From: Auriscalpium vulgare
Lineage: Eukaryota; Basidiomycota; Agaricomycetes; Russulales; Auriscalpiaceae
Assembly: GCA_019915015.1 (NCBI GenBank)
Contig: JAHBBC010000003.1
Span: forward strand, 496,001 to 560,000
Reading direction: 5' to 3'
Length of the DNA stretch: 64,000 nucleotides
This document shows positions 10,148-21,991 of the stretch, piece after piece. Positions within the stretch are counted from its first letter, which is position 1; every line of letters starts with the position of its first letter. The position numbers were made by a program, and so were the translations under genes. Below the pieces are notes generated by a model. It was not told where the DNA came from, made no database searches, and saw only the letters and a list, made by a program, of their open reading frames with translations.

Positions 10148-13100
10148 ATGAGCTTTATCGACATTCCCGTCTTCGCTGGCCAAGGCACCCAGGCCGTCAA
10201 CGCACCGCAGACCCGCGAGCGCGCCATGCGCCATGCATCGTCACCCGCTGGATCTCTTCTCCTCTCCACCTGCTTTGAGGCCTTCCACTGCGAACTATCC
10301 TCCCTCTCCTCCTCTGATGTTACTGCCACCGGTGTCGAGGCCGCCGACTTCGACTCTCCCCAATCACTCCTCGCCGTTCCTCAGGAACGCTACCACTTCA
10401 ACCCGGTCATCTCCGGCACGAGCCTATTTTTGATTCAGGCGTTGGGCTACCTCGATCTCGTTGAATCTCGCAGCAATACATCCTCCACGTCTTCTTTCCT
10501 TTCGTCATTGGAGAAGAATCGTGCGCTCGGGTTTGGCGTGTTGGGGTTCTCTTCCGGGATCCTCCCGGCTTGCGTCGTCGGGACCTCCGCCTCGAAATTG
10601 CAATACCTCGTCAACGCTGTGTCGGCTTTCAAGGTTGCCTTCTGGATTGGTGTCCGGACCCAGCTGTACCGCCGATCTGCTCTGCAAGAGGCGGGCGCTG
10701 CCGTCGACGACGTTCGTCCGTGGAGCCTTGTGTTTCTGGGGATGACCAGGTCGGCCGCAGAGGAGGCTATCTCACGCTTCTCCCAGTCGGTGAGCTTCGC
10801 CTTCCTTAAGGGAACTGAACGCAAGCTGATGACGTCTATTTGTTAGACTGAAGACGCCTCCCCACTTTACGTGACTGCCATCACCGATGAGACATGTGTC
10901 ACCATCTCCGGGCGTCCCGACTCGCTCGCCTCATTTGCGTCAGCGCTTCCACCGTCGATCCCAGTGCACAAGACGTCTGTGGACACCCTCTACCATTCAT
11001 CAGTTCACACGCACGGCGCACGCGCTGACGTCCTCGCGGATTTAGCGCGTCGTCACGTCTCGTTCCCTGCATTCTCGGACCTCCACACCCCGATCCGCTC
11101 GACCTTCACCGGTGCATTGCTCGAGCAGAACGACGGTGTGCCCCTCGTGGAGGCCGTCGTTGACATGGTCTTGACCCAGCCGGTCAAGTGGGACCGTCTC
11201 GTGGCCTCCATGATTCAGGCCACACCAGAGGATCAAGTGGTCCGCCTCGTCAATATCGGTCCTGGCGCCGGTCTTACGCGCAGCATGGAGCGCGCATTCC
11301 CGCTCCGGAACGTCCTTTCGCTGGATTTGACCGCCGTCGACAAGCAGGGTGGCGCCAAGCCCCATGCGCCTGCACAGGAGCCAATTGCTATCGTCGGCAT
11401 GGCCGTCAACATGCCTGGGGCGCCAGATATCGGTAAACTTTGGGAGGTCCTCGAACACGGAATTAACACCATTGCAGAGGTGACTGTCTTTCCGCCTCGC
11501 CTGCACACATCACTGACTCTGACTCTCAACAGATACCTGAGCATCGCTTCAAGGTCTCCGACTACAACGACCCGAGCTCCGCAAAGAGTGGACGCTCCAT
11601 GAAGGCCCACACAGGCAACTTCATAGATGACGCCGACGGCTTTGACAACAAGTTCTTCAAAATCTCCCCTAGAGAGGCGCGCAGCATGGATCCGCAATCG
11701 CGGGTGCTCCTTCACACGGCTTACGAAGCCATGGAGGATGCTGGCTATGTCCCGGGCTCCTCGCCGACCTTCTCCCCGGAGAGCGTCGGGTGCTACATTG
11801 GCGTTGCTACGTTGGACTACGTGCAAAATCTCCGCAACGACATCGACGTCTACTATAGCACAGGTGAGTATGGCGACGATCTTCCACGCTCGAGACTGAC
11901 CAGCTCACCAGGCACGCTGCGCGCTTTCCTGAGTGGACGTATATCCTACGCTATGCAGCTCGGTGGCCCGTCGGTGGTCATTGACACGGCTTGCTCGTCC
12001 TCGCTGGTCGCGATCTACCAGGCTTGTCGGGCCCTCATGAATGGAGATTGCACCTCCGCGATGGCCGGAGGTGTCAATGTCGTCTCCAGCCCAGATGTAT
12101 GCGCGCTATTTCATTGTGTCTGCTTCCACCGCTGACATGAATTGAACAGATGTTCCTTGGTCTCGATCGCGCCCACTTCCTCAGCCCCACTGGCCAGTGC
12201 AAAGCCTTTGATGCATCCGCTGATGGCTACTCACGCAGCGAGGGCTGCGGACTCTTCGTGCTGAAGCGTCTGTCTGATGCCGTTGCCGAGAATGACCACA
12301 TTCTCGGCGTCATCCGCGGCGTTGAGGTCAACCAGAGTGGCCTCGCGCATTCCATCACCCATCCGCACGCTCCAACCCAAGTCAACCTCTTCAACCGCAT
12401 TTTGGAGAGGTCCGGGATCGATGCCACTCGCGTTAATGTTGTCGAGGCGCACGGGACCGGCACCCAGGCCGGCGATCCGAATGAGCTGGAGAGCATCCGG
12501 GGTGTCTTCGCCGCTCGCCGCACCCCGAAGAACCCACTTCATATTACGTCGGTGAAGGCCAACATCGGACACTTGGAGGCTGCATCTGGCGCCGCAGGGC
12601 TCGCCAAGCTCCTCTTGATGATGCAGCATCGCACGATCCCTCGTCTCATTTCGTTGAAGAACCTGAACCCGAGGATCCTTGATCTCACTGCCGATAACAC
12701 CATCATCGACACGGAGCACGCTCAATGGCTCCCGTCTGAGGAGGGTCTCACGAGGATCGCTCTTCTCAATAACTTCGGCGCTGCTGGTTCGAACGGCGCC
12801 CTGCTCTTGGAGGAGCACGTAACACCAACTGTTGATGCAGCCGTTACGACATCATCTTCCCACGTTATCGGTCTCTCTGCCAAGACTCCGGAGGCTCTCG
12901 ATGCGCTGCGCACCCGCTATGTCGAATGGCTGAGCAGCCCTGCGAGTGACGGGGTACCGATCGACAAGATCGCCTACACGGCGACGGCGCGGCGTCGCGT
13001 CTACGAGCATCGGCTTGCTGTGTCTGCGAGCAATCGCGCGGAGCTCGCCGAAAAACTCAAGTCCGGGTCGCCATCTGCCGTATTCAATGCCCACGGCAAG

Positions 13101-16100
13101 GTCGCCTTCGTGTTTTCCGGCCAGGGCGGGCAATATCTGGGTATGGGCTCCGCACTGTACAAGACTGTGCCTCTTTTCAAGCAGATAGTGGATGAGTGCC
13201 ACTCGTTCCTCACTTCGTCCGGCTTCCCTGGCGTGATTCAGATCATCGCTCCGGAGTCCAGCGATAGTGGGCTCTCGCAGTTAGAGGAGTTCGAGGCGAA
13301 TCAAGCGGCGATCTTCGCGCTGGAGTATGCTCTCGCGAAGCTGTGGATGTCGTGGGGCGTTTCTCCGGAGGTCGTAGTGGGGCACAGGTTAGTCCGCTGT
13401 GATACACTTCTCTGTCATGTCTGCTGATACCTGGTCGTCGCAGCCTCGGAGAGTATGCCGCGCAGGTCATCGCCGGAGTTCTCACATTGAAAGGCGCCCT
13501 CACAATCATCGCAAACCGGGTCCGATTCATGGTGCAGAAGTGCGCTGTGGCGACGACGGGCATGATCGCGGTGAACCTTGGCCCAGATGCACTGCAGGCT
13601 ATTTTGCAGACCTCCCCTGCCTTCTCCGAGGCCGCGATCGCGTGCTACAACAGCATTAGCGATTGTGTGGTGTCGGGCCCGATTGAGCAACTCAAGGCGC
13701 TTAAAGCTCATCTGGATGCCGAAGTGCGCTGCAAGAACATCCTCCTTGCCGTGCCATTCGGATACCACAGCGCGGCGATGGCTCCTTTCCTCGACGACCT
13801 CACTCTCGTTGCCCAGCATGTCACCATTCGCGCCCCGACGATCCCGATCATCTCCAACGCATTCGGATGCGCTGTACTGCCTGGAGACGACACAGTTTTC
13901 AATGCGGAATACTACGCACGGCATTGTGCGGCGCCTGTTCAATTCGAGAAGGGAATCACTGCTCTTTCGGCGTCTACGGACATTTCTCCTATATCGGTAT
14001 GGATCGAGGTGGGCCCGCACACCACGACGCTGCCCATGTTGAAGGTGCATCCCGCGGTCCCCAATGATTCGGCTCTGCTGGCTTCCATCCGCAAGTCTCA
14101 TGACGCTTGGACTACACTTTCCACGACCCTCGCGCAGCTTTACACGTCGTCGGTCACCTTGCAGTGGCGCAAGGTCTTTGATCATCTGCCCTCGGTCTCA
14201 TGCATCTCCCTGCCCGCCTATCCCTGGAACAAATCCAAGTTCTGGGTGGCGTTCAAGGAAGAATCACCGGTCGTCGTATCAGAGCCTGCTGTAGCCCCGG
14301 AGTCAAGCGCGCATCTTGTCGCGGACTTCTCGATGCTCCATACATGGGCTCAGTTCCCAACCGACGCCAATGGTCGCGTTGCGATATATCAGACTCCAAT
14401 TTCGCAGCTTGCGAAGTCCATCAGTGGTCACAGCGTTGGAGACCATCCCTTGTGTCCTGCGTCTGTATACCACGAACTCGCTCTCGCTGGTATCCAGGCT
14501 GCTTCATCTCACCTCGACATGGTGCAAGTGGGCAGCTTTGTCCAATTGCGCGACGTCGACTACGCGAAGCCTCTGGTTTACAATGTGGATGTTCCGCGCG
14601 TCGTGAAGACCACCATCACTCTCAAGCCCGATCAATCGGGTTCCTGGACCGTCGGCTCGGTCATCGGCGCAGGGGCAGAAGACGTCCACTGCTCTGGCAA
14701 CTTCAAGTTCGCCATCACGTCGAAGACCGCCACCAAATTCTCGAGAACTCTTCCCGCCATGAAGCGCCAGATCACTACTGTTATCAACGGGAAGGACATT
14801 GAGACCTTCTCCACGCGGACCGCTTACGAGGTGATCTTCCCCCGGGTCGTCGACTACTCGAAGGAGTACCACACGATGAAAGCTCTCACGGTCAGCGCGG
14901 ACGGTATGGAGGGCTACGCAACCGTCCAGTTGCCTCAGGACTACGATCGCGGTCGTTTCGTCATCCATCCTGTCTTCATGGACACGATGCTGCATGTTGC
15001 GGGTTTCGTGGCTAACATGCAGGGCGGCGTTAACGATGCGTTCATCTGCAGCAAAGTGGAGTCGGTGAAGGCAATTCCAGAGCAGATCGACAACGATGCG
15101 CGGTATGGCGTATATATCAGCAACGCGTGGGTCGCCGACGAGGGCGTGATGCTGGCGGACGCCTGTGCCGTCGAGCTGAATGCGCCGAACAGGATTGTCG
15201 CTCAGCTGAAGGGCATGCACTTCCGCAAGGTGCGCTTGAGCAGCCTCAAGCGTGGGCTCGCCATGGCTGCCGGAGGCTCGAAGGCGCACGCCGTACCGGC
15301 ATTGACGAGGCCCGCACTCGCCCCCGTCTCCCGAGCTCCTGCGAAGCTCTCTCTTCCTCCACAACACTCCCGCTCCGACAGCCAGTCAAGCGTTGATGTC
15401 CAGGCCGAGGTTGCTCGCATAGTCGCTGAGACCTGCGACACTGCTGTATCCAATCTCGACGTCAACGCTAACCTAGAGACTTTCGGCGTTGACTCGCTGA
15501 TGTCGATTGAAATCTTCAGCAAGCTTCAGACAACCTTCTCCAACGGCGAGCTTGACCCAAATGCGCTGTCTTCCTGTCAGACCGTGGCCGACATCACTCG
15601 TGAGGTCAAAAGCAAGGTCGCGTTCTTCACCAGTGGCCCCTCCTCCCCTAGCACGTTGGTTGTGTCCGAGGACAAGCTCGCCGAGGCTGGCATCCCGTCT
15701 CAGCCTCTCGATCAGGATTTTGACGTGAAGCCGCTGCTAGCTGCTGCTCTCGGCCTTGGGTCCCACGAGATCACGGACGACGCCAACTTCGAGTCTCTAG
15801 GCTTGGATTCGCTGACATCGATCGAGGCCCACCACGCTCTCCAGAACGAGTTTGCCTTGCAACTCCCCGAGGATCTATTCATCTCTCACACCACGGCCAA
15901 GGCTATCCACGCCTTTATTTCGGCGGAGCTTCGCGCTCGCTCCAAGACTGTGGACAGTAAGACTGTGATGGACTCACCGCCTGTGAAGACAGAGAAGCTG
16001 CAGTCTCAGGACATGGAACGTCTCGTCTCCGCCCTCAACCTGAACACGGTGCCGATCTCTGTCCAGAAGGCAGAGCACGCGGGCCGTGCGCCGCTCTTTC

Positions 16101-16901
16101 TGATACACGACGGTAGCGGCTTGGTCAATTACATCGCTCGTCTGTCGCGGCAGGACCGCGATCTGTGGGGCATTCACAACCCACACTTCATCAGCAGCCA
16201 GCCCTGGGACTCCGTCGTTGCCATGGCAGCTGAGTACGGGAATTATGCGGTGCAGACAACGTCGGAGCCGCTGCTTCTTGGAGGTACGTGTCCAGTATGC
16301 TGTTCAGCAACATTGGTTTGCTCATCCTTTCTTCCATAGGATGGTCATTCGGTGGTGTCGTTGCTTTCGAAGCCGCGCGCCAGCTGCTCAAGAAAGGAGT
16401 TGCTGTCAAGGGAGTCGTCCTCATCGACTCGCCCTGCCCGCTCAAACACGTCCCCCTCTCCGACGCTCTGATTGACTCTGTCGCTCGTCTCGATGGACGA
16501 AACACAGTCTCTGATGTCGCCCAACTCGTCAAGCGCCAGTTTCAGATGAACTCCCGTATGCTCGGCCACTACGACCCTCTCGCAAGTGGGGGCCCATATC
16601 CCCGTCTTGTGCTCCTCCGCTCCAGTGAGGGCTTCAATCCCGCAGGCGTGCCAGACGTGCCCGTGTGGCTCGCGGATCGCAGCGATCCCCGCCAAGCCGT
16701 TGCGGGTTGGGAGGGCATAGTCGGCACGTCAGTCAAGACCATTGATATCCCTGGCCATCACTTCCAACCTTTCCACACCGCCAATGTCAGTATCATGCAC
16801 TTCTGGTGTGACTGCGACAGTGACTAATCCATCCACGACAGATTGCAGGTGTCTCTCGTGCAATCTATGAAGGTTCTGCGTATTTGGATAATTCAATCTG
16901 A
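10148..16901 (+). CDS. Non-reducing polyketide synthase, SAT-KS-AT-PT-ACP-ACP-TE
   Basis: Iterative type I PKS of 2124 aa in eight exons (10148-10789, 10847-11479, 11533-11863, 11912-12096, 12150-13387, 13444-16283, 16340-16785, 16842-16901), in frame throughout. Domains in order: starter-unit transacylase with GFSSG where GxCxG is usual; ketosynthase from EPIAIVGMA, with Cys in DTACSSS and His in VEAHGTGT and [10 protein letters not shown]; acyltransferase with [10 protein letters not shown]; product template with His in [11 protein letters not shown] and Asp in [10 protein letters not shown]; two carrier domains, GVDSLMS and GLDSLTS; thioesterase with GWSFGG and the C-terminal GHHFQPF. There is no methyltransferase and no reductive domain. 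This build is that of basidiomycete orsellinic-acid synthases such as ArmB of Armillaria. An aromatic tetraketide acid released by the TE is the expected product (inference). The neighbouring A-T-R enzyme could supply the reduction the PKS lacks. Confidence 0.96.
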
Positions 16902-17263
16902 TTCATTTCGCGTCGGGGCTTTCGCACTGTTTTCATTCTCCCACACGCGACTCAATAGATGATCAATGACTAGCACCTCATCTGTATCTTTATCACGACA
17001 AACGATGACCTTGTATGTAGACCAGTGTAGACCGCACGTTGCCATGACAAATATAATTTCGGTCCGACGTTCATCTCTTCTGACCCTCGGCGTACTTATA
17101 TCCGCGCGGTCACTGCATTGAACGTACCTCATGGACCGACTTAACTTCGCTATCGGTCACGAACGCTCAAAGAGACCTGCTCCATTAATAAAGGGCGCTG
17201 TATGCTAGTATGGAGGAGGATAGGATAGGAGGCAAGACGGTGAGTCCTAAGCAATATAAAAGG
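16902..17263. other. Convergent 3' intergenic region
   Basis: Lies between the PKS stop and the stop of the minus-strand coiled-coil gene. It is AT-richer and has no coding signal. A short GGATA-type repeat is present at 17212-17231. Confidence 0.5.
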
Positions 17264-18757
17264 CTACGATATTCGAAATAATGAACTCCCCAAGCTCCTG
17301 GGTAACACTCCCTTGGATGCTGTCGACGAAGCCATCGATGAACCCGTCATCAAGTTCGCTGTCGCGTCAGTTGCCCGTCGCTGATTCTGTGGCCGCTCTC
17401 CCCGCGCTCGCTCACTGCCATGTGGCTGCACTGCCTGAGGCATCGCCCGCGAGCCTTGCCCAGGACCAACGTCCCGCCGTTGTTCCGCGGACACCCTCTG
17501 CCACACTGAGTCGGCCGCCTTCTGCGTGTGGTCCTCCGCAGCCTTCCACTTCTGCTCGTCGCGGAACTCCTCCTTGGCCTTGCCCTTCCCCTTGTCCAGC
17601 GAGGGCTGAGGGCGGATCTCCGACGGTGGTGCCGCCTCTCTCTGCTTCGGCTCCTCGATTCTCTGCACCGTATCCTCCTCCCGCTGCCGCATCTCGTCCT
17701 CCCTTTGCTTGAGACGGGCCTCCCTCGCGGCGGCTTGTGCCTCCCAGTTCGCCAGGTCCTCAGCCTGCCTCTGAGCCCTGATCTCCTTCATGCGTAGCTC
17801 GCTCTCCCTCCGCTTGAGCTCGACTTCCTGACGTTTGAACTCGCTGGTCTTCTGATCTATCGCCCTTTCCCTCGATCGCACAGCCTCCTCCAACTCCCTC
17901 GCTGCGGCTTCCTGCTTGCGAGCCTGCTCGAGCAGCCTCGTCGCCTCTTCCTCCGCTCGCCTCGCCTTCTGCTCCCGCCCGCTCAGAGAGTACTCCCACT
18001 CCTGCGCCTTCTTCAGACTCTGCGGGGCATCGCGGCGGATGGAGTCGGAGTCGCTGTCGTCAGAGTCGTCCTCAGAGGTGTTCTCGGAGGTGTTCTCGAA
18101 GGTGATTATGGTCTCATGCGCGTTCCTGGGATGGTTCATGGAGATTCGTCGCTTGGGGGTGATGGAAGACGTTCGTGGGCGAGTTGCCGCAGCAGGCATC
18201 CATCTGAGCGGGTTCGCGGACGCCCGCGTCTGCGTGGTGAGTGTCGGTGTGGGATCGGCCGATGCTTTCGATGACGATGCCACAGGCTGCGAGGTGGCGG
18301 ACGGCCGTGAAGCTAGGTTTGAAAGGGTTTGGGTTAGGCTTCGGCCCCTTGTACTGAATGGCAGTCCGTGCTCACCCTCGTCCTTCTGGATGCTGTCCAG
18401 TATCGCCTGCTGCTGTTCCACCAGGTCCTTCGACTGCCCGGCAATCTGCCCGTGTGCCCACACTCGCTCCTGAACCTCGAGGTTGAGCTGGCGCATGAAT
18501 TCCTCTTGCGCGAGGCCGCGGATGTTGGTCATGCGCTCCTCGTAGTCGACTGTGGCGCGCGCACGCGAGTCCCCGTCGGTGTGCTCGCGCCACGCAGCAG
18601 CGCGGACCTTCTGCGCCTCGTCGACCATCGACTGCAGCGTGTGTTCGATGCGCTTGCGGGTGTCGTTCTTCCATTGCTGGTCGGGCTGAGCCTCCTTGAC
18701 GAGGCGTGCGCGTGTGGCGGAGGACTCCGGGGCGTGTGGCACAGACACAGACGTCAT
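17264..18757 (-). CDS. Coiled-coil protein of unknown function
   Basis: A single open frame of 497 aa starting at ATG 18757; upstream in-frame codons look non-coding. Residues 1-120 are mixed and mostly helical. A Ser/Thr-rich linker follows, with an acidic DDSDDSDSD patch near the middle. Then comes about 150 residues of strongly charged heptad-like helix made of Glu, Arg, Gln and Ala, which should form a long coiled coil. The tail is rich in Gln, Arg and Ser. No catalytic motif is visible. Agaricomycetes often carry such proteins with a C-terminal conserved block; I do not see that block here, so the 3' end may have another exon structure. It converges on the PKS and need not belong to the cluster. 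Confidence 0.65.
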   Translation of the reverse strand: MTSVSVPHAPESSATRARLVKEAQPDQQWKNDTRKRIEHTLQSMVDEAQKVRAAAWREHTDGDSRARATVDYEERMTNIRGLAQEEFMRQLNLEVQERVWAHGQIAGQSKDLVEQQQAILDSIQKDEGEHGLPFSTRGRSLTQTLSNLASRPSATSQPVASSSKASADPTPTLTTQTRASANPLRWMPAAATRPRTSSITPKRRISMNHPRNAHETIITFENTSENTSEDDSDDSDSDSIRRDAPQSLKKAQEWEYSLSGREQKARRAEEEATRLLEQARKQEAAARELEEAVRSRERAIDQKTSEFKRQEVELKRRESELRMKEIRAQRQAEDLANWEAQAAAREARLKQREDEMRQREEDTVQRIEEPKQREAAPPSEIRPQPSLDKGKGKAKEEFRDEQKWKAAEDHTQKAADSVWQRVSAEQRRDVGPGQGSRAMPQAVQPHGSERARGERPQNQRRATDATANLMTGSSMASSTASKGVLPRSLGSSLFRIS

Positions 18758-19624
18758 TGTAGCGCGGCAGGAGTGTCGTCGTATGGCACGAGCGAAGAGA
18801 GGGACGTGAGCCTCGCCGAGGCCACAGACGTGAGGAGAAAAGTGGGAGAGGTGGAGCCCCCTCCGGCCCAGTAAAATAGTACTGGCAGGCTTGTCAGGGT
18901 TTGGGAATGAGGAATGCCGAAGCCTGTCTACATGTGTGAGGTGATGGCTTGCAACGTGCAGGCCGCATGTTTCTGCCATCATTGTGACTTGTCTCCACAG
19001 CACCTCGGCTCTTCTTCTCGTCCCACTCCATTAGCGCGAACAACGGCCGCACCATCATCACGCCAAAGAGATCGGATCCTCCCAGAAACTCGCAAGATGC
19101 GTCGATAAGAAACGCGAATAAATAAACAAAACAAATGCTGACACGTTCCGCTCCGGGCACAGCTTTGATATCCACGTGGCCAACGAGAACAAATGGACAA
19201 CACGAGGCATGACGAAACGCGACGGCGGTATCATGCCGGCGGCGGCGACTCTGCGCGCTGGCCAAACGTCGCGGAAACTCGGTCCAATTAATTGTTCGGC
19301 GGAGGCCATTGTGCACGCTCAGAAGACGGCGGATCCTCGCAAGCACGAGCGATATAGGGAACGGTGGAGCAAGGGCGCATCGACGCGTTGCACTTACCAC
19401 ACTAGGACGACCCCTACACGCACGGGGCTGAGGGCACTTCAGGGAACGACTGCGGCTGTACATACTGTGCACCTGTCATAGAAACTGCACGAGGGACAAT
19501 TCAACTATACGATCCGAATCGCATAAGCAATCAGGCGAGCAAGTACATGGGCCTGGAGGCGATCTGATTGCAAGGGAAGACGCAAAGCGCCTTCGATACG
19601 TGTCTTGAGCCGAGATTGCGATCT
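18758..19624. other. Intergenic, promoter side of the coiled-coil gene
   Basis: About 870 bp between two minus-strand genes. Frames on both strands are short and not protein-like. It should carry the promoter of the coiled-coil gene and the 3' end of the peroxin gene. Confidence 0.45.
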
Positions 19625-21215
19625 CAAGGAGGATTGAAGTAGATGCGTCTCGACCACCGCCGCCTCCTAGTCATTGCGCCTTGCGCCTTCCATTCGTCTG
19701 CGGGCGCCGCGTGCGGTTCAAGCCACGCATCGTTCGTGTACACCCATCCATCTGTCAAACGGAACGACTCAGAGGGCGTTGAGAGGAGCGAGAACGGACG
19801 TACTCTGGTCTGCGCCGACGGCGCTCCACTCTGCCTCGATGTCTACACGCCAGTCCTCCGTCTCGACGAATGCCCAGTTGGGTTCGAGCGCAAACGTTAG
19901 ATTACTACTGTAACCATGTGAGCGCTCCGTCCAGCGGAATACACAAGCAGCCATGAAAAGCGATGAGAGAACATGCTGACCTTACATCGCCACTCCCATC
20001 CGCAGACAGACCGCTCCATCCGTCACGACTGCGCGTCCACCCGACCCGCTCCCCGACCTTCAGACTCCCCTTGCTCCAGGTACCACCCTGCGCATCACCC
20101 ACCGCACCCCCTGTCCAGCGCTCGTTCTCGAACAGTTCGACCTCGCGGAATGCCCGTCGCCAATGGCGGTCCGTGAGCCGGTCGTCGTCAATCACACGGC
20201 TGACTCGAGCCTGCCATCTCCGAAGAGGTAGTGCAGATAATAGAATAGGAAGTGAGCGCCTTGTGAACGGGTGCGTGGCGATAAAGGGCGAGAGGCCAAC
20301 GACCAGGAAAAGCGGGCGGAGGGGAATGAGCGGAAGGAGGGGAAGTGATACGATTGTGGTGGCTAGAACGATTGTGAGAATATGGGGTGTATATGGTGTA
20401 GAGTAAGTCAAATGGAGGATGAGGGGATAAATCGCGTCGGAGGCATCGGCACTGCAGTGAAATTTGGTCAACAGTGAGGAAGTGCACGATGACGGTCAAC
20501 CTACAAGGCACCCATGAGGTTTTGGATACCCTGTATGTTTGCAAGCCATTCTGTGCTGCCTTCCCGGGCGCTTGCGCGTGGAGGGGGAAGGATCTCTGGT
20601 CGGATGGTCGAGTCCCCATCCGCAGTCTGGCGTGACGGATGCGTAGCCACCAGGACGGCCAGAATGACGACGTTCGGCAACAGAATAATAAGTCGAGGGA
20701 AATAACCTGAGGACGTCCGGGACGCGATGTGAATCTCTGGAAAGCTGGTCCTGAAGGAATGACGCACATAGAAATGCATACGCCGCCATGCACGCGGTGG
20801 TCATTCTCCACCCATTCCTCCACATCAGGATCTCCTCTATTCGATCCTGCAGCCAGAACACAGGGCCGATCTTTCCAATGAAACGTCGGCCGTTGGCGGT
20901 GGTGATTGGGACAGAAAGCGGGTCGCGGGTAGAGAGCAACTGCGAAACATTCCTAGGGTTCCCGCTGGAGGGCGCGTTCGCGGGGATCTGGAGGGTAGAT
21001 GCGAGCAGCAAGCCCGGTAGGTTGCCAAATGGTGAACGAATGGGCGAGCTGATTGAACTAGAAGGGGAAGATGGAGGCGCCTCGGAGGAGGGAGGAGGGT
21101 GCGGCAAAGTGGTGTTGACTTTGGGCTGGGGACGAACTGGATCCTTCGCCGGGACTTGGGTTTCGTTCAGGCGCAGGGCGTATGCGGGTATGTCGACATA
21201 GCTCAAAGCGTCCAT
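19625..21215 (-). CDS. Peroxisomal membrane peroxin with dysferlin (DysF) domain, Pex23/24/30-like
   Basis: Begins MDALSYVDIP at 21215 and ends with NPP and a stop at 19625, with several short introns. After a Pro/Ser-rich N-terminus comes IGPVFWLQDRIEEILMWRNG, then hydrophobic segments around CMAAYAFLC, FPRLIILLPNVVILAVLVA and ILTIVLATTIVSLPLLPLIP. These fit the membrane region of the family. The C-terminal half holds the DysF signatures FENERW and, later, NWAFVETEDWRVD. Family members shape ER and peroxisome membranes and set peroxisome number and size. The ends are firm and the inner exon borders approximate. It is unrelated to the PKS cluster by content. Confidence 0.85.
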
Positions 21216-21991
21216 CGCCTGGAGTGGCGCTGGACGATGGCGGCCGTCGGATTGAGGTCGCCGCTGGTAAGTACGATTCGGGAGCTTCAGTAGACGTTCA
21301 GTGGATGTTGAGACTCAAGCTACGTTCAAGTTGAGGCGGCAGCACTGGCAGTTGACGGTCACTTCAACTTGACGGCGATGTCGTGCGGCTGGCGCGGCGG
21401 CTGCGCCTTAGCGTGGCGGAGTTTGTCACCGCCGTGGCCGGCGCAGGGCCTGCGCGCAGCCGCCGCAGCGCACAGGCTCTTTGCGCAGCACATCATGTTT
21501 GCGAAACCCTTGTTGATGAACTTCGACATCTCCGCAGAGATGCATGTCATGCACGCTGGATGGCGTCAACACAGCAGGCACGCCGAGATTGGCCAAGCTG
21601 TGCTGGTCGCAGAGCAGACACCTTGGAATCAGAGGTTCGCACCTAACCTTCGCGGAGTAAATCGATTGCAAGTGTACTGAGATGTCTGCACCCATCTCAA
21701 TTCCAGGCGGACATCGCGCAGCCGTTTGTTTCCGTAGTCCGATGCGCATCGTCCTTTGCTTCTACATACGCAGCTGGCACATGTCGCGACTCAGTACTGC
21801 TCAACGCATCATGGGACTGGTAACCTTCCTATCGATTGGCTGGCTCAGACGCCAAAGTCGATACATATGAACGCTGCAGTGGAACGCGATTGTCGCTAAC
21901 CCCCTTCCTCTCACCCACTCTTCGGTGAGCATCATATGCCCTCTCAGTGGAAGCTCGACGCAACAGAGGTTTACAAATATCCCAGTTGAGG
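21216..21991. promoter_or_regulatory. Divergent intergenic region, peroxin / RdRP
   Basis: About 780 bp between two start codons that face away from each other, so it should hold both promoters. Open frames in it lack protein-like composition. No clear TATA box is seen. Confidence 0.45.
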
